DNA from: Alphaproteobacteria bacterium
Lineage (GTDB): Bacteria > Pseudomonadota > Alphaproteobacteria > UBA8366 > GCA-2717185
DNA length: 64,000 bases
Direction of reading: 5' to 3'
Assembly: GCA_012103325.1 (NCBI GenBank)
Contig: WLWY01000003.1
Location: forward strand, 496,001-560,000
Position 1 is the first letter of the stretch. Every line of letters begins with the position of its first letter. Below the pieces are notes generated by a model. That model was not told the origin of the DNA. It saw only the letters and a program-made list of their open reading frames with translations, and made no database searches. Shown here one piece after another: positions 7,615 to 18,584 of this stretch. The position numbers and the translations under genes were made by a program.

Positions 7615-9294
7615 TTAAAGCCGGATCAAATGTATGTCGACCTTCGGCCGCTTGCCACACAGGGCGCGGAATTTTCTGCGGACCGCGACACGGACCGCCT
7701 CGCGGATTGCGTCATCATCGCGCCGCGATGGCCGCGGCAGATCTTCGACGGTTTCGGCTGCTGAATCGATAAGCGATTCGGCGATTTCGTAATCGTCCTC
7801 CAGATCGAACACGCCATGCGTGGAAATTTGCGGGTCGGTTTGCAATTCGCCTGCCTGATTGACGATGACCGTCACCACCGCGGCACCGCTGTGCAGCATC
7901 TTGCGGCGCTCACGCAAGGCGCTGCTGCCCATCGATATCAGCCGGCTTCCATCCAGCGCCAGCCTGCCGCTGAACACTTCGTCCACGATTTCAGCCGGTC
8001 CGGGTGCGAGCTTCAACACCGTGCCGTTCGGCGCGAAAAACGCTTCGGGCACCTGGCATTCCTGGGCGAGCTTCGCGTGCGCCCGCATATGCCGTTCTTC
8101 GCCATGCACCGGAACGGCGATCTTCGGCCGCACCCATTGATACATCTGCGCCAGCTCGTCGCGCGCAGGATGGCCCGAGACATGGATATGCTTTTCTTCG
8201 TGCGTCGTCAGCAGATCGACACCAAGCGCCGTGAGACGGTTCTGCAGCCGTCCGATGGACTTCTCGTTCCCCGGAATGACGCGGCTCGAAAAGATCACAA
8301 CATCTCCGGGATCAAGCGCCGCATCGGAATGGTCGTTGCGGGCGATCCGGGACAATGCCGCGCGCGGTTCTCCCTGGCTTCCGGTGCAAATCAGGACGAC
8401 CTTGTCCCGCGGCAGCAGGTTCGCTTCCTTGGGCGATAGAAACCGCGGGATGTCGGTCAGGTAGCCGTTTTCCTGCGCGGCGTCGTAAAACCGCCACAGC
8501 GACCGGCCGACGAGCCCAACGCTGCGGTCGTGAGCCGCGGCGGCGTGGGCAATGGAATCGAGCCGCGCCACATTCGATGCGAAACAGGCCACGACGATCC
8601 GGTTATCGTATTTACCGATCATCTCGGTCAATTTAGCGCGGACATCGCCTTCGGAACCGGAAGTGCCTTCGACGAGGACGTTCGTCGAATCGCATACCAT
8701 GGCCAGGATGCCTTCTTCCCCGGCGCGGATCAGCGCAGCCTCATCGGTGCTGGGTCCGATACGGGGATCGGGATCGAGCTTCCAGTCGCCGGTGTGCATC
8801 ACCGTTCCCGCTCCCGTGCGAATGACGCAAGCATTGGGCTCGGGAATCGAGTGGGTGAGCGTAATTAGCTCGATATTAAAAGGTCCAACGTCGAAGCGGC
8901 CGGACAGCGGGATCTCCGTTATCGGCGCCTCTTTCTCCAACCCAGCCTCAGCCAGTTTGCGGCGCAGGATGCTGGCCGTAAACGGCGTTGCATAAAGCGG
9001 GCAGCGCAGCCGCCGCCAGAGATAGGGCACCGCGCCGATATGATCCTCATGCGCATGGGTCAACACGAGCCCGGCCAGCGTATCCACGCGTTCCTCGATA
9101 AAGGTCGGGTCCGGCATGATCACGTCGATGCCGGGCGTCTCGTCATCGCCGAAGGTAATGCCAAGATCGACCATCAGCCATGCGCCGGCATGGCCGTACA
9201 AGTTGAGGTTCATGCCGATCTCGCCCGCCCCGCCGAGGGACAGGAACAGCAGCTCTTTCTTACCCGGCTCGCCCGTTTGCGCGAAGCCGCTCAT
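7615..9294 (-). CDS. rnj: Ribonuclease J
   Basis: The 559-residue metallo-beta-lactamase/beta-CASP nuclease shows the zinc motif HAHEDHIG (residues 80-87), HTGDWKLD in the following metal site, and the beta-CASP region ending HVSGHPARDEL. It is an endo- and 5' exoribonuclease for rRNA maturation and mRNA turnover, and is common in alphaproteobacteria alongside RNase E. The gene overlaps coaX by 4 bp. The C-terminal about 100 residues form the variable RNase J tail ending KRPKVDIHLIRL. Confidence 0.95.
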   Translation of the reverse strand: MSGFAQTGEPGKKELLFLSLGGAGEIGMNLNLYGHAGAWLMVDLGITFGDDETPGIDVIMPDPTFIEERVDTLAGLVLTHAHEDHIGAVPYLWRRLRCPLYATPFTASILRRKLAEAGLEKEAPITEIPLSGRFDVGPFNIELITLTHSIPEPNACVIRTGAGTVMHTGDWKLDPDPRIGPSTDEAALIRAGEEGILAMVCDSTNVLVEGTSGSEGDVRAKLTEMIGKYDNRIVVACFASNVARLDSIAHAAAAHDRSVGLVGRSLWRFYDAAQENGYLTDIPRFLSPKEANLLPRDKVVLICTGSQGEPRAALSRIARNDHSDAALDPGDVVIFSSRVIPGNEKSIGRLQNRLTALGVDLLTTHEEKHIHVSGHPARDELAQMYQWVRPKIAVPVHGEERHMRAHAKLAQECQVPEAFFAPNGTVLKLAPGPAEIVDEVFSGRLALDGSRLISMGSSALRERRKMLHSGAAVVTVIVNQAGELQTDPQISTHGVFDLEDDYEIAESLIDSAAETVEDLPRPSRRDDDAIREAVRVAVRRKFRALCGKRPKVDIHLIRL

Positions 9295-10064
9295 GCGTTG
9301 CTGTTCCGTTGAAAAACTTCGAGAAGGCCCCGAATGGTAAGCTCCCTGTCGGTGTGATCGATCACATCAGTCGCCTCCGCGAACAGGGATGCCAGCCCGC
9401 CGGTTGCAACCACTTTCATCTCCGCCCCATACTCCTTACGGATCCGCCCGACCAGCCCCTCGATCATGCTGATGTAACCCCAGAAGATGCCGGACTTCAT
9501 CGCCGGGACGGTCGCTTTTCCGATGACCTCGTCCGTCGGCTCGATCCGAATTCGGGGCAGCTGCGCGGACGCCATATGCAGCGCTTCGGCGGAGAGATTG
9601 ATGCCCGGCGCGATAACGCCGCCGCAATAATTTCCATCGGCGTCGACAACCTCAAAGGTCGTAGCCGTGCCGAAATCGATCAGGATCGCCGGCCCGCCAT
9701 ACCGGCTATAGGCGGAAACAACGTTCACGAGGCGGTCCGCGCCGACCTGTTCCGGCCGGTCGATCAGCACCTTAAAGCCGAGATCCACACCCTCTTCGCC
9801 GACCACCAGGGGATGCCCGCCAAAATAGCGTTCGCACAGCGAAATCAGATTGAACAGTCCTTGCGGTACCACGGACGCGATGATGCAGTCGCTGATCTCG
9901 CTTTGTGGGATGCCTTTCAGGGCCATGAGCTGGGTCAGCCAGACGGCATATTCGTCTGCGGTTCGCATCGGATCGTTGGCACAGCGCCACACGCCCAGCA
10001 GCGCGTCGCCGTCATACAAGGCGAAGACCGTGTTGGTATTTCCTGAATCGATCGCGAGCAGCAT
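9291..10064 (-). CDS. coaX: Type III pantothenate kinase
   Basis: The 257-residue protein has the actin-like ATPase fold signature of CoaX: MLLAIDSGNTNTVFALYDGD with the phosphate loop DSGNTN (residues 6-11), GADRLVNVVSAY and LIDFGTATTFEVVD, then GGVIAPGI. It phosphorylates pantothenate in the first step of coenzyme A synthesis. It overlaps rnj by 4 bp and follows birA after 12 bp, and this birA-coaX-rnj run behind nuoN is conserved in the group. Length is normal. Confidence 0.95.
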   Translation of the reverse strand: MLLAIDSGNTNTVFALYDGDALLGVWRCANDPMRTADEYAVWLTQLMALKGIPQSEISDCIIASVVPQGLFNLISLCERYFGGHPLVVGEEGVDLGFKVLIDRPEQVGADRLVNVVSAYSRYGGPAILIDFGTATTFEVVDADGNYCGGVIAPGINLSAEALHMASAQLPRIRIEPTDEVIGKATVPAMKSGIFWGYISMIEGLVGRIRKEYGAEMKVVATGGLASLFAEATDVIDHTDRELTIRGLLEVFQRNSNA

Positions 10065-10076
10065 CCGGGGCGTTCC

Positions 10077-10817
10077 TTACAAAAACACGTCGCCAGCCGT
10101 GATACGCTGGCATACGCCATCTGGAAGCTCTAGCAATAAAGCCCCATCCGCGTCCATATCACTGAATCGCCCGACGAGTTCCCGATCCGGCAATCGCACC
10201 GTTATCGGGCCGCCAATGCCGACCGCCCTGTCGATCCAGGCCTGGCGGATCGGCGCAACACCGTCCTTCAACCACCGGTCGCGCCACCTGAACAGGCTGG
10301 CGAGGAACGCTTCGAGGACGGTTTCCAGGCCAATCGCGCGCTCAAGGACCGTGTCCAAGTCGGTTGCCGTATAGTTCGCATCGTCGGGATGCGACGCGAC
10401 ATTGATCCCACATCCGACCACGACCCACGGTACCGCGCCGCCGGAGCCGGAGGATTCAAGCAGGATGCCTGCCACCTTGGCGCCGTTCACGAGGATATCG
10501 TTCGGCCATTTGCAGCCGACCGCCGCTGCCTCGGGCAGCAAAGACGCAAGGGCGTCGCCCAGCGCAACGGCCGCGACGAGCGACAGTTGCGCCGTCTCGC
10601 CCGCCGGTTTTCCCGGACGGAATATGGTCGAGGTATAGAGATTTCCTTGTGGCGACGACCAGGTCCGCCCCCGGCGTCCCCGCCCGGCAATCTGCTCGCG
10701 TGCCCAGACGACCGTCCCGTCGGATGCGCCATCCAGCGCCCGGGCCCGCGCCTCGTCATTCGTCGAGCCGACCGACTCGAGCGCGATCAGGGTGCAACCG
10801 TCGGGCAACGAAGACAT
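10077..10817 (-). CDS. birA: Biotin--[acetyl-CoA-carboxylase] ligase
   Basis: The 246-residue protein has the biotin-protein ligase core: GRGRRGRTWSSPQGNLYTS (about residues 45-63) and KWPNDILVNGAKVAGILLE (about 103-121), the latter with the catalytic lysine. It begins directly with the catalytic domain, so the N-terminal winged helix of the E. coli repressor form is missing and this is a monofunctional ligase. It attaches biotin to the carrier domain of biotin-dependent carboxylases. It follows nuoN after 15 bp and is probably in the same transcript. Confidence 0.95.
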   Translation of the reverse strand: MSSLPDGCTLIALESVGSTNDEARARALDGASDGTVVWAREQIAGRGRRGRTWSSPQGNLYTSTIFRPGKPAGETAQLSLVAAVALGDALASLLPEAAAVGCKWPNDILVNGAKVAGILLESSGSGGAVPWVVVGCGINVASHPDDANYTATDLDTVLERAIGLETVLEAFLASLFRWRDRWLKDGVAPIRQAWIDRAVGIGGPITVRLPDRELVGRFSDMDADGALLLELPDGVCQRITAGDVFL

Positions 10818-10832
10818 AAGATCGATAACGCG

Positions 10833-12284
10833 CTAACCCGGAAACAAGGCGGCAGCCGCCACCGCGGCGCTGTCGAGGATCGGCGCCGGCCACAGGAAGA
10901 ACAGGATCGTTACGACACCGGACAGCGTCATGACCGTACTCAACGACCGGCCGATAGGCTTGTCGAAGCGTTCCGTCAGATCGTCGAAGAAAACGATCTT
11001 CACGATCCGCAGGTAATAGTAAGCGCCAACGACACTCGCGACGACACCGATAATGGCCAGCGTATAAAGCTCCGCCTCGATGGCCGCCGTGAAGATGAAG
11101 AACTTGCCGAAGAACCCGGCCATCGGCGGGATACCGGCCAGCGAAAACATGAAGATCAGGATCGCGAGCGCCATCATTGGGTGGCTCTTCGCCGATCCCG
11201 CCAGATCGTCGATATTCTCGACCATGCGCCCGTTCACCCGCATGCACAGGATGCAGGCAAAGGCGCCGACATTCATGACCAGATAGATCGCCATGTAAAT
11301 CAGGACGCCGCGCAATCCGGCCTCGGAGCCGGACGCGAGCCCGATCAGCGCGTAGCCGACATGACCGATCGAGCTGTACGCCATAAGGCGCTTGATATTG
11401 TTCTGTGCGATTGCCGCAAACGCGCCCAGCACCATCGAGGCAATCGAAATAAGCACGATGATCTGCCGCCATTCGTCGATCAGCCCGCCAAACGGCTCCA
11501 GCATGACCCGCAGGAACAAGGCGATCGCTGCGATCTTCGGCGCTACCGCGAAGAACGCCGTCACCGCCGTGGGCGCGCCTTCATAGACGTCCGGCGTCCA
11601 CATATGGAAGGGCACGGCGGAAATCTTGAATGCCAGCCCGGCCGTCAGAAAGACCATCCCGACAATCAGCCCCGGCGACGCTTCCAGCCCCTGCCCCGCG
11701 AAGAGACCCGCGAGCGCGTCGAAATTCGTCGTGCCCGCGAAACCGTAAATCAGCGAGCAGCCATACAGCAGCAGCCCCGACGACAATGCGCCAAGGACGA
11801 AGTATTTTAGACCGGCTTCCGACGATCGCACCCGGTCGCGCTGGAACGCAGCGATCACATAGAGCGACAGACTTTGCAGTTCGAGCCCGACATACAGCGA
11901 AATCAAATCGTTCGCTGAGATCATCATCATCATGCCGACGGTGGCGTAGATGACAAGTATGGGGAATTCGAACCGGTCCATGCCTTCGCGCTGTACGTAG
12001 TTTTCGCTCATGAACAGCACGAAAATCGATCCTAGCAGGACCAGGATCTTCATATATACGGCGAACGCATCGGTTAGGAAGAGGCCGGAAAACGCGACAA
12101 CCCGCCCGTCCGCCAACCAGATGACGAAGGCGAGTGTCACAATCAGTGACGCGATCGTCAGGCCGCTGACGATACTCAGCGCCTTTTTCTCCGGCGCGAA
12201 CACACCGATCATCATCAGGACCATACCGATGACGGCAAGAGCGATTTCCGGTCCGGCGGCAAGCATGTCAGGCATTTCGATCAT
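10833..12284 (-). CDS. nuoN: NADH-quinone oxidoreductase subunit N
   Basis: The 483-residue antiporter-like membrane subunit of complex I has about 14 transmembrane helices. It includes the conserved [18 protein letters not shown] segment with the helix-5 glutamate, the loop [20 protein letters not shown] containing the buried lysine, and [18 protein letters not shown]. It is one of the three proton-pumping modules, with NuoL and NuoM. It is last in the nuo gene order, 12 bp after nuoM. Confidence 0.97.
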   Translation of the reverse strand: MIEMPDMLAAGPEIALAVIGMVLMMIGVFAPEKKALSIVSGLTIASLIVTLAFVIWLADGRVVAFSGLFLTDAFAVYMKILVLLGSIFVLFMSENYVQREGMDRFEFPILVIYATVGMMMMISANDLISLYVGLELQSLSLYVIAAFQRDRVRSSEAGLKYFVLGALSSGLLLYGCSLIYGFAGTTNFDALAGLFAGQGLEASPGLIVGMVFLTAGLAFKISAVPFHMWTPDVYEGAPTAVTAFFAVAPKIAAIALFLRVMLEPFGGLIDEWRQIIVLISIASMVLGAFAAIAQNNIKRLMAYSSIGHVGYALIGLASGSEAGLRGVLIYMAIYLVMNVGAFACILCMRVNGRMVENIDDLAGSAKSHPMMALAILIFMFSLAGIPPMAGFFGKFFIFTAAIEAELYTLAIIGVVASVVGAYYYLRIVKIVFFDDLTERFDKPIGRSLSTVMTLSGVVTILFFLWPAPILDSAAVAAAALFPG

Positions 12285-12296
12285 TTGCGCGCCTCC

Positions 12297-13820
12297 CTAC
12301 CGGCTGGCCTGGAGGGTATTGGCGCCCTCCGCGGCGGCCAAGGCCCCATGATAATTGTCGACAAGATTGGCGACCGATGCCGAGATCACGTCGAGGAACG
12401 GTGCCGGATAAATACCCATCCACAACACCAGGACGATCAGCGGCGCAAAGATCAGAATTTCGCGCGGTCCAAGATCGAGGATCGATTTCAGGTCGTCCTT
12501 AGTCAGTTCGCCGAAGATGATACGGCGGTACAGGTAGAGCATATAGGCGGCGCCGAGCACCATGCCCGAGGCGATCAGGAAAGCGACCCAGGTATTGGCT
12601 TCGAACGCGCCCAGCATGATCAGAAACTCGCCGACGAACCCGCTGGTGCCCGGAAGTCCCACCGAGGCCAGCATGAACAGCATGAATACGGCGGCATAGC
12701 GCGGCATGCGGTGGACCAGTCCGCCATAGCGGGCGATCTCGCGTGAATGAATGCGGTCGTAAACGACGCCGACACAAAGGAACAGGGCGGCCGAGACAAA
12801 GCCGTGGCTCAGCATCTGAATGATCGCCCCTTCGACCGCCTGTTGGTTGGCAGCGAAGATGCCGACGGTCACGAAGCCCATATGGGCGACCGACGAATAG
12901 GCGATGAGCTTCTTCATGTCTTCCTGCGCCAGCGCCACCAGTGAGGTGTAGATCACTGCGATAACGCTGAGCGTGTATATGAAGGGGGTGAAGAATTCGG
13001 ACGCTTCCGGCAGCAAGGGCAGCGAGAACCGCAGGAAGCCGTATGCGCCCATCTTCAAAAGCACGCCGGCGAGGATTACCGAACCCGCCGTCGGTGCCTC
13101 GACATGGGCATCCGGCAGCCAGGTATGAACCGGCCACATGGGCACTTTGACAGCAAACGAGGCAAAGAACGCCAGCCATAGCCAAAGCTGCAAATCCGGA
13201 TCGATTTTATGCTGCATCAGCGTTGCGATATCGGTCGTGCCGGCATCGATATAGATCGCGATGATCGCCAGCAGCATCAGCACCGAGCCGAGCAGCGTGT
13301 AGAGGAAGAATTTAAACGCCGCGTACACCCGCCGCGGTCCGCCCCACACGCCGATGATGAGGAACATCGGGATCAGGACCGCCTCGAAGAAGATGTAGAA
13401 CACCACGAAATCGAGCGCGGCGAACATGCCGACCATCATCGTCTCGAGGACGAGGAAGGCGATCATGTATTCCTTGACCCGCTCCTGGATCGTGTTCCAA
13501 CTCGCCAGAATGCAGATCGGCGTCAGCAGAGTCGACAGCAGCACGAAAAAGACGGAGATACCGTCGACGCCGAGGCGGTAGGAAATCTTGAACGCCGGCA
13601 GCCAATCATGCTCTTCCACGAACTGGAAGTCCGGCGTGCCGCCTTTGAACTTCACCCACAGCATGAGCGATGCGAGGAATGTGGCCAGCGATACCCAGAA
13701 CGCCCCCCACCGCGCATTGCGCGCAACGTCTTCCGGCGCGCCGCGCACGAACAGCAGGATCATGATCGCGCCGGCGAGCGGCAGGAACGTGACGACGGAC
13801 AGCAGGGGGAAATCGGTCAT
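12297..13820 (-). CDS. nuoM: NADH-quinone oxidoreductase subunit M
   Basis: The 507-residue membrane subunit resembles Mrp antiporters. It shows [17 protein letters not shown] with the conserved helix glutamate, [22 protein letters not shown], and [19 protein letters not shown]. It forms the middle proton channel of the complex I arm. Two bases separate it from nuoL, which implies coupled translation. Confidence 0.97.
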   Translation of the reverse strand: MTDFPLLSVVTFLPLAGAIMILLFVRGAPEDVARNARWGAFWVSLATFLASLMLWVKFKGGTPDFQFVEEHDWLPAFKISYRLGVDGISVFFVLLSTLLTPICILASWNTIQERVKEYMIAFLVLETMMVGMFAALDFVVFYIFFEAVLIPMFLIIGVWGGPRRVYAAFKFFLYTLLGSVLMLLAIIAIYIDAGTTDIATLMQHKIDPDLQLWLWLAFFASFAVKVPMWPVHTWLPDAHVEAPTAGSVILAGVLLKMGAYGFLRFSLPLLPEASEFFTPFIYTLSVIAVIYTSLVALAQEDMKKLIAYSSVAHMGFVTVGIFAANQQAVEGAIIQMLSHGFVSAALFLCVGVVYDRIHSREIARYGGLVHRMPRYAAVFMLFMLASVGLPGTSGFVGEFLIMLGAFEANTWVAFLIASGMVLGAAYMLYLYRRIIFGELTKDDLKSILDLGPREILIFAPLIVLVLWMGIYPAPFLDVISASVANLVDNYHGALAAAEGANTLQASR

Positions 13821-13822
13821 AA

Positions 13823-15775
13823 TCAGCCCCCGGTCCGCGTGAAGAAGTAGAATGTCACCAGAACCACGACGCCGATCAGCATGGCGAAGGCATAGTGGTA
13901 GAGATAACCGCTCTGCAGCGCGCTGGCGCGGCGTGCAAGACGGATCGTCGTCGCGGCGATACCGTCCGGCCCGACCCCGTCAATCAGCGCGCCATCGCCC
14001 GCCTTCCAGAAGCCGCGGCCGAGATAAAACGCCGGGCGTACGAACAGGCGCTCATAGATTTCGTCGAAATACCATTTGTTGTAGGACAGCAGATAGGCTG
14101 GACGCAGTTTCTCCGCCCAGATCGCTGCGATGTCCGTACGGACCATATACATCCAATAGGCAAGGCCTATCCCGCCAGCGACCATCACCAACGGCAGCAC
14201 TTTGACCCAAACCGGCACATGGTGCGCATCGGCCAGCGCGGTATGCGTCGGCAGTATGGCAATGGAATCGCCCCAGAAATTGGCCAAACCGTCGCCGACA
14301 AAGAGATGATAGCCAAATGCGCCTGAGAAAATGGCACCGGCGGCGAGAAGGAAAAGCGGCCAGATCATGATCCTCGGCGACTCATGCACGTGCGCCAGCG
14401 TCTTCTCATCGCAGCGCGGTTGTCCGTGGAACGTCATGAACAGCAAGCGACAGGAATAGAATGCTGTCATGAAGGCGGCTGCAATGCCGAGCCAGAAGGC
14501 GAAGGTTCCCACACCGGTATGCGCGGCGAAGGCCGATTCCAGAATCACATCCTTCGAGAAGAAGCCGGCGAAACCGATGAGCGTACCGGGAATACCGATC
14601 CCAGCCAGCGCCAAACTGCCGATCCACATCAAAGCGTAGGTGACCGGAATCAGTTTCCACAGCCCGCCCATCTTGCGCATGTCCTGTTCGTCCGACATCG
14701 CATGAATGACCGAACCGGAGCCCAGGAACAGCAGCGCCTTGAAGAAGGCATGCGTCATTAGATGGAAGATCGCCGCCGGATAAGCCGAAACGCCAATCGC
14801 GAAGAACATGTAACCGAGCTGCGAGCAGGTCGAATAGGCGATCACCCGTTTGATGTCGTTCTGCGTCAGTCCGATCGTCGCGGTAACGAACGCCGTCGAC
14901 GCGCCGACCACCGTCACCACCATGAGCGCGGTGTCCGACTGCTCGAACAAGGGCGACAGGCGGACGACCATGAAGACACCAGCGGTCACCATGGTCGCGG
15001 CATGGATCAGGGCGGAGACCGGGGTCGGGCCCTCCATCGCATCCGGCAGCCAGGTGTGAAGCCCGAGCTGCGCCGATTTGCCCATGGCGCCGATGAACAG
15101 CAGCAGACAGATGATCGTCAGCGCGTGGAATTCAAAACCGAGGAAGACAAGCGTGGCGTCCGCCTTGCCCGCCGCGGCGGCGAAGATCGCATCGAGGCGC
15201 ACCGTGTCGAACAGCACGAAGATCGCGAAGATGCCCAGCGCGAACCCGATATCGCCGACCCGGTTGACGAGAAACGCCTTGATCGCCGCCGCGTTGGCCG
15301 ACGGCCTGTCATACCAGAACCCGATCAGCAGGTAGGAGCACAGCCCCACGCCTTCCCAACCAAAGAACAGTTGCACCAGGTTGTCCGCCGTCACCAGCAT
15401 CAGCATGAAGAAGGTGAACAGGCTGAGATAGGCCATGAAGCGCGGGATCGAGCCGTCGTGAGACATGTAGCCGATCGAATAGATGTGGACTACGGCGGAA
15501 ACCGTCGTCACCACGATCAGCATCACGGCGGTCAGCGTATCGACCTTGAGCGACCAGAAGAATTCGAGCTCGCCCGACGTCACCCATTCGAACAGAACGA
15601 CGGTCCGCGGATCGCCACCGAGCGCAACCGCATAAAACAGATAGAAGGAGATAACGGCCGACAGAACCAGGAACGCGCAGGTAATGAACTGCGCGGCCTT
15701 GTCGCCGATCATGCGCCCGAAAAAGCCGGCGATGATGGCGCCCAGCAACGGCAGGAATACGACAGCGGCTTCCAT
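13823..15775 (-). CDS. nuoL: NADH-quinone oxidoreductase subunit L
   Basis: The 650-residue distal membrane subunit carries the conserved [15 protein letters not shown] segment, [32 protein letters not shown], and the C-terminal extension that makes the long lateral helix. It is the outermost proton pump of complex I. Its ATG (15775-15773) is overlapped by the TAA of the open frame passing through palindromic element copy B, so nuoL may depend on ribosomes arriving through that element. Confidence 0.97.
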   Translation of the reverse strand: MEAAVVFLPLLGAIIAGFFGRMIGDKAAQFITCAFLVLSAVISFYLFYAVALGGDPRTVVLFEWVTSGELEFFWSLKVDTLTAVMLIVVTTVSAVVHIYSIGYMSHDGSIPRFMAYLSLFTFFMLMLVTADNLVQLFFGWEGVGLCSYLLIGFWYDRPSANAAAIKAFLVNRVGDIGFALGIFAIFVLFDTVRLDAIFAAAAGKADATLVFLGFEFHALTIICLLLFIGAMGKSAQLGLHTWLPDAMEGPTPVSALIHAATMVTAGVFMVVRLSPLFEQSDTALMVVTVVGASTAFVTATIGLTQNDIKRVIAYSTCSQLGYMFFAIGVSAYPAAIFHLMTHAFFKALLFLGSGSVIHAMSDEQDMRKMGGLWKLIPVTYALMWIGSLALAGIGIPGTLIGFAGFFSKDVILESAFAAHTGVGTFAFWLGIAAAFMTAFYSCRLLFMTFHGQPRCDEKTLAHVHESPRIMIWPLFLLAAGAIFSGAFGYHLFVGDGLANFWGDSIAILPTHTALADAHHVPVWVKVLPLVMVAGGIGLAYWMYMVRTDIAAIWAEKLRPAYLLSYNKWYFDEIYERLFVRPAFYLGRGFWKAGDGALIDGVGPDGIAATTIRLARRASALQSGYLYHYAFAMLIGVVVLVTFYFFTRTGG

Positions 15776-16023
15776 TACGATACCAAGGAACGCTGATAAT
15801 GACGCATAGAGATCGTGTATGCGGTCCGTCGGGTAGGAGGAGCGCCGCGGGCGATGCGGAACATCGTCAAGGTGTTCCGACGCACTCCGACGGATCGCAT
15901 ACGCGACCCGAAGGGCGGCTTATCAAGGCTTTCGGACAGCGTCGCGCGCGCTTCGCGATGCCCCACATCGCCGCAGCCCGCGCTCCTTGCCGAAAACCTT
16001 GATAAGCTGTCTCTAAGTGTCAT
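15775..16023 (-). other. Open reading frame traversing palindromic element copy B
   Basis: An ATG at 16023 lies 8 nt behind AAGGAG in the terminal repeat. It opens an 82-codon frame that crosses the whole element and stops at TAA 15777-15775, sharing its A with the nuoL ATG. The peptide aligns end to end with that of copy A (shared runs LSRFSARSA, ATLSESLD, PFGSRMRSVG, APPTRRTA, HYQRSLV). The same design at two loci suggests that the frame is maintained, though not necessarily for a protein function. Confidence 0.55.
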
Positions 16024-16041
16024 TATCAGCGCTCCTTGGTA
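15781..16041. repeat. Palindromic MITE-like element, copy B, inside the nuo operon
   Basis: A 261-bp element with terminal repeats TACCAAGGAACGCTGATA (15781-15798) and its near-complement (16024-16041). It has the same internal arms as copy A at 6918-7178 and the same orientation relative to the operon. No gaps are needed to align the two copies. It occupies the nuoK-nuoL junction: the nuoK TAA is 16044-16042 and the nuoL ATG begins at 15775. TA flanks both ends. Neighbouring nuo junctions are only a few bases long or overlapping, so this is a clear insertion. Confidence 0.9.
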
Positions 16042-16353
16042 TTAGCCCTTCATCACGTTGATGTCTTCGACCGCGATGGAACCGCGGTTGCGGTAGTACA
16101 CGACCAGGATGGCAAGCCCGATGGCCGCCTCCGCCGCCGCGACGGTCAGAATGAACATGGCGAATATCTGGCCCATCAGATCGTTCAGATGGGCGGAGAA
16201 CGCGACGAGGTTGAGATTGACCGCCAACAGCATCAATTCGATCGACATCAGAATGATGATGACGTTCTTCCTGTTGAGGAAAATACCGAAGAGCCCCAGC
16301 GTGAACAGGATCGCCGCGACGGTCAGGTAATGGGCAAGGCCGATCTCAAGCAT
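16042..16353 (-). CDS. nuoK: NADH-quinone oxidoreductase subunit K
   Basis: The 103-residue, three-helix membrane subunit starts [20 protein letters not shown] and includes the conserved glutamate helices ([16 protein letters not shown] and [18 protein letters not shown]) of the E-channel next to NuoJ and NuoH. It follows nuoJ after one base. Its stop codon abuts palindromic element copy B. Confidence 0.97.
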   Translation of the reverse strand: MLEIGLAHYLTVAAILFTLGLFGIFLNRKNVIIILMSIELMLLAVNLNLVAFSAHLNDLMGQIFAMFILTVAAAEAAIGLAILVVYYRNRGSIAVEDINVMKG

Positions 16354-16354
16354 G

Positions 16355-16969
16355 TCAGATACCGCTCCCCGTCGTGACCTTCACGACTTCGATCGCCTCG
16401 CCCGGCCGGCGCGTAACCTGATCGGCGATCTTCTGCCGCCGCACGCCGGCTCTGGAACGCAAGGTCAGCACGATGGCGCCGATCATCGCGACGAGCAGGA
16501 TCAGCCCGGATGCCTGAAACAGATAGATGTATTTCGTGTAGATCAGGCGGCCGATCGCTTCCGTATTGGTCACCTGATCGATCGGCGGAATCGGCGCCGC
16601 CGCGACACCCGCCGCTTCCGGAATAATGACCCAGCCGCCGGCCACCACGAGCAGCTCAGCCAGCAAAATGAAGCCAACCAACGCGCCAATCGGCAGGTAT
16701 TGCAGGACACCGCTGCGCAGCTCGACGAAGTTGATGTCGAGCATCATGACAACGAACAGGAACAGGACCGCGACCGCCCCGACATAGACGATCACCAGGA
16801 TCATCGCGAGGAATTCCGCGCCCATAAGGACGAACAGCCCGGCGCTGTTAAAGAAGGCAAGGATCAGAAACAGCACCGAATGAACCGGATTGCGCGAAGC
16901 GATCACCAGCACGCCCGCGGCCACGGCCACGAACGCGAAGAGATAGAACGCTAAGGCTTGAATGATCAT
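16355..16969 (-). CDS. nuoJ: NADH-quinone oxidoreductase subunit J
   Basis: The 204-residue membrane subunit has five helices. The conserved [19 protein letters not shown] segment contains the pi-bulge region that changes conformation in complex I. The C-terminus is longer than average and polar. It comes 74 bp after nuoI, one of the wider gaps of the operon. Confidence 0.96.
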   Translation of the reverse strand: MIIQALAFYLFAFVAVAAGVLVIASRNPVHSVLFLILAFFNSAGLFVLMGAEFLAMILVIVYVGAVAVLFLFVVMMLDINFVELRSGVLQYLPIGALVGFILLAELLVVAGGWVIIPEAAGVAAAPIPPIDQVTNTEAIGRLIYTKYIYLFQASGLILLVAMIGAIVLTLRSRAGVRRQKIADQVTRRPGEAIEVVKVTTGSGI

Positions 16970-17043
16970 GCAGTCCCCTCCGCGCTAACGGCCCTCAATC
17001 TCCAGCCGGGTTATGGCTCACCCGGACCGAAAGCGCGCCTTGT

Positions 17044-17532
17044 TTACCGATACGGCAAATCCTGTTTAATGTTCGCGGCGATCTCCGCTTCCCAGCGGTC
17101 GCCATTCGCTAGCAGTTTGTCCTTGTCGTAAAAGAGCTCTTCGCGGGTCTCGGTCGCGAATTCGTAGTTCGGCCCTTCGACGATCGCATCCACCGGGCAG
17201 GCTTCCTGACAGAAGCCGCAATAGATGCATTTTGTCATATCGATATCGTACCGGGTCGTGCGCCGGCTGCCGTCTTCGCGCGGTTCCGCTTCGATGGTGA
17301 TCGCCTGCGCCGGACATACCGCTTCGCAAAGCTTGCATGCGATGCAGCGCTCCTCGCCGTTCGGATAGCGACGCAGCACGTGCTCGCCCCGGAAACGCGG
17401 CGACAACGGCCCCTTCTCATAGGGGTAATTGATCGTGTGCTTCGGCCGGAACATCGTCCGCAATGTCAGCGACATGCCCCGGACGAGTTCCGCGAGCAAC
17501 AGCCCGCGTACGGTCCCCTCTAAAAGCGCCAT
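17044..17532 (-). CDS. nuoI: NADH-quinone oxidoreductase subunit I (two 4Fe-4S clusters)
   Basis: The 162-residue ferredoxin-like subunit has two complete CxxCxxCxxxCP motifs, [16 protein letters not shown] and [16 protein letters not shown]. They bind clusters N6a and N6b, which pass electrons from NuoG to NuoB. The N-terminal amphipathic helix and the [16 protein letters not shown] segment are typical. It follows nuoH by 26 bp. Confidence 0.97.
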   Translation of the reverse strand: MALLEGTVRGLLLAELVRGMSLTLRTMFRPKHTINYPYEKGPLSPRFRGEHVLRRYPNGEERCIACKLCEAVCPAQAITIEAEPREDGSRRTTRYDIDMTKCIYCGFCQEACPVDAIVEGPNYEFATETREELFYDKDKLLANGDRWEAEIAANIKQDLPYR

Positions 17533-17558
17533 GTCAAAACCCTACCCATAGTCCTCAA

Positions 17559-18584
17559 TTACGCCCCCGGCACCTTGTCGAGCGCGATCAGCCAACCCGC
17601 CACGACGATGACCCAGAGCAGCGATATCGGCAGGAACACCTTCCAGCCCAGCCGCATCAACTGGTCGTAGCGGTAGCGCGGGAACGTTGCCCGCACCCAC
17701 AAAAACACGAACAGGCAAAACGCGATTTTTCCGGCGAACCAGATCGGCCCCGGAATCCAGTTAAACGGCGCCACGTCGATCGGCGCCATCCAGCCGCCCA
17801 GGAACAGGATCGATGTCATTGCCGACATCAGGATCATGTTCGCGTATTCGCCAAGGAAGAACATGCCAAAGGTCATCGCCGAATATTCGACGTTGTAGCC
17901 CGACACCAGTTCCGCTTCCGCCTCCGGTAAATCGAACGGCGCGCGATTGGTTTCCGCCAGGGTGGAAACGAAGAAGATGATGAACATCGGAAACAGGATG
18001 CCGAAGAAATGCCAGTTCCAGAACCCGCCGCTCTGCGCCTCGACGATTGCCGACAAGTTCAGCGATCCAACAAACAGCAACACCGTGATGATGACGAAGC
18101 CCATCGAGACTTCATAGGACACCATCTGCGCCGCGGACCGCAGCGCACCCAGGAACGCGTATTTCGAATTCGACGACCAGCCGGCCATGATGATGCCGTA
18201 TACGCCCAGCGACGAGATCGCAAAAAGATAAAGAATTCCGACATTTATGTCGGCAAGTACAAGTCCCGCATCAAATGGAATAACCGCCCAGGCGACAAGG
18301 GCCAGGATGAAGGTCACCATCGGTGCAGCGAAGAACATGCCGCGGTTCGAACTCGCCGGGATGATGGTTTCCTTGAACATCAGCTTGATGCCGTCGGCGA
18401 TTGGCTGCAGCAGCCCGAACGGCCCCACCACGTTGGGGCCCCTGCGCAGCTGCATCCAGCCAATGACCTTGCGCTCGGCCAGGGTGAGGTATGCGACCGC
18501 GCCCAGCAACGGTGCCACGATCAGAACGATGTAGAAGACGATCTCGATCGTCGGAAACGCGTATATGTCCCAGAACTCAGCCAT
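17559..18584 (-). CDS. nuoH: NADH-quinone oxidoreductase subunit H
   Basis: The 341-residue membrane subunit forms the quinone entry site together with NuoB and NuoD. It carries [32 protein letters not shown] and, later, [24 protein letters not shown], the two most conserved stretches of NuoH. Its start overlaps the nuoG end by 8 bp. Confidence 0.97.
   Translation of the reverse strand: MAEFWDIYAFPTIEIVFYIVLIVAPLLGAVAYLTLAERKVIGWMQLRRGPNVVGPFGLLQPIADGIKLMFKETIIPASSNRGMFFAAPMVTFILALVAWAVIPFDAGLVLADINVGILYLFAISSLGVYGIIMAGWSSNSKYAFLGALRSAAQMVSYEVSMGFVIITVLLFVGSLNLSAIVEAQSGGFWNWHFFGILFPMFIIFFVSTLAETNRAPFDLPEAEAELVSGYNVEYSAMTFGMFFLGEYANMILMSAMTSILFLGGWMAPIDVAPFNWIPGPIWFAGKIAFCLFVFLWVRATFPRYRYDQLMRLGWKVFLPISLLWVIVVAGWLIALDKVPGA

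Noticed and set aside
14762..15796. 344-codon plus-strand open frame opposite nuoL
   Set aside because: Histidine- and arginine-rich antisense composition, no motif, overlaps nuoL completely.
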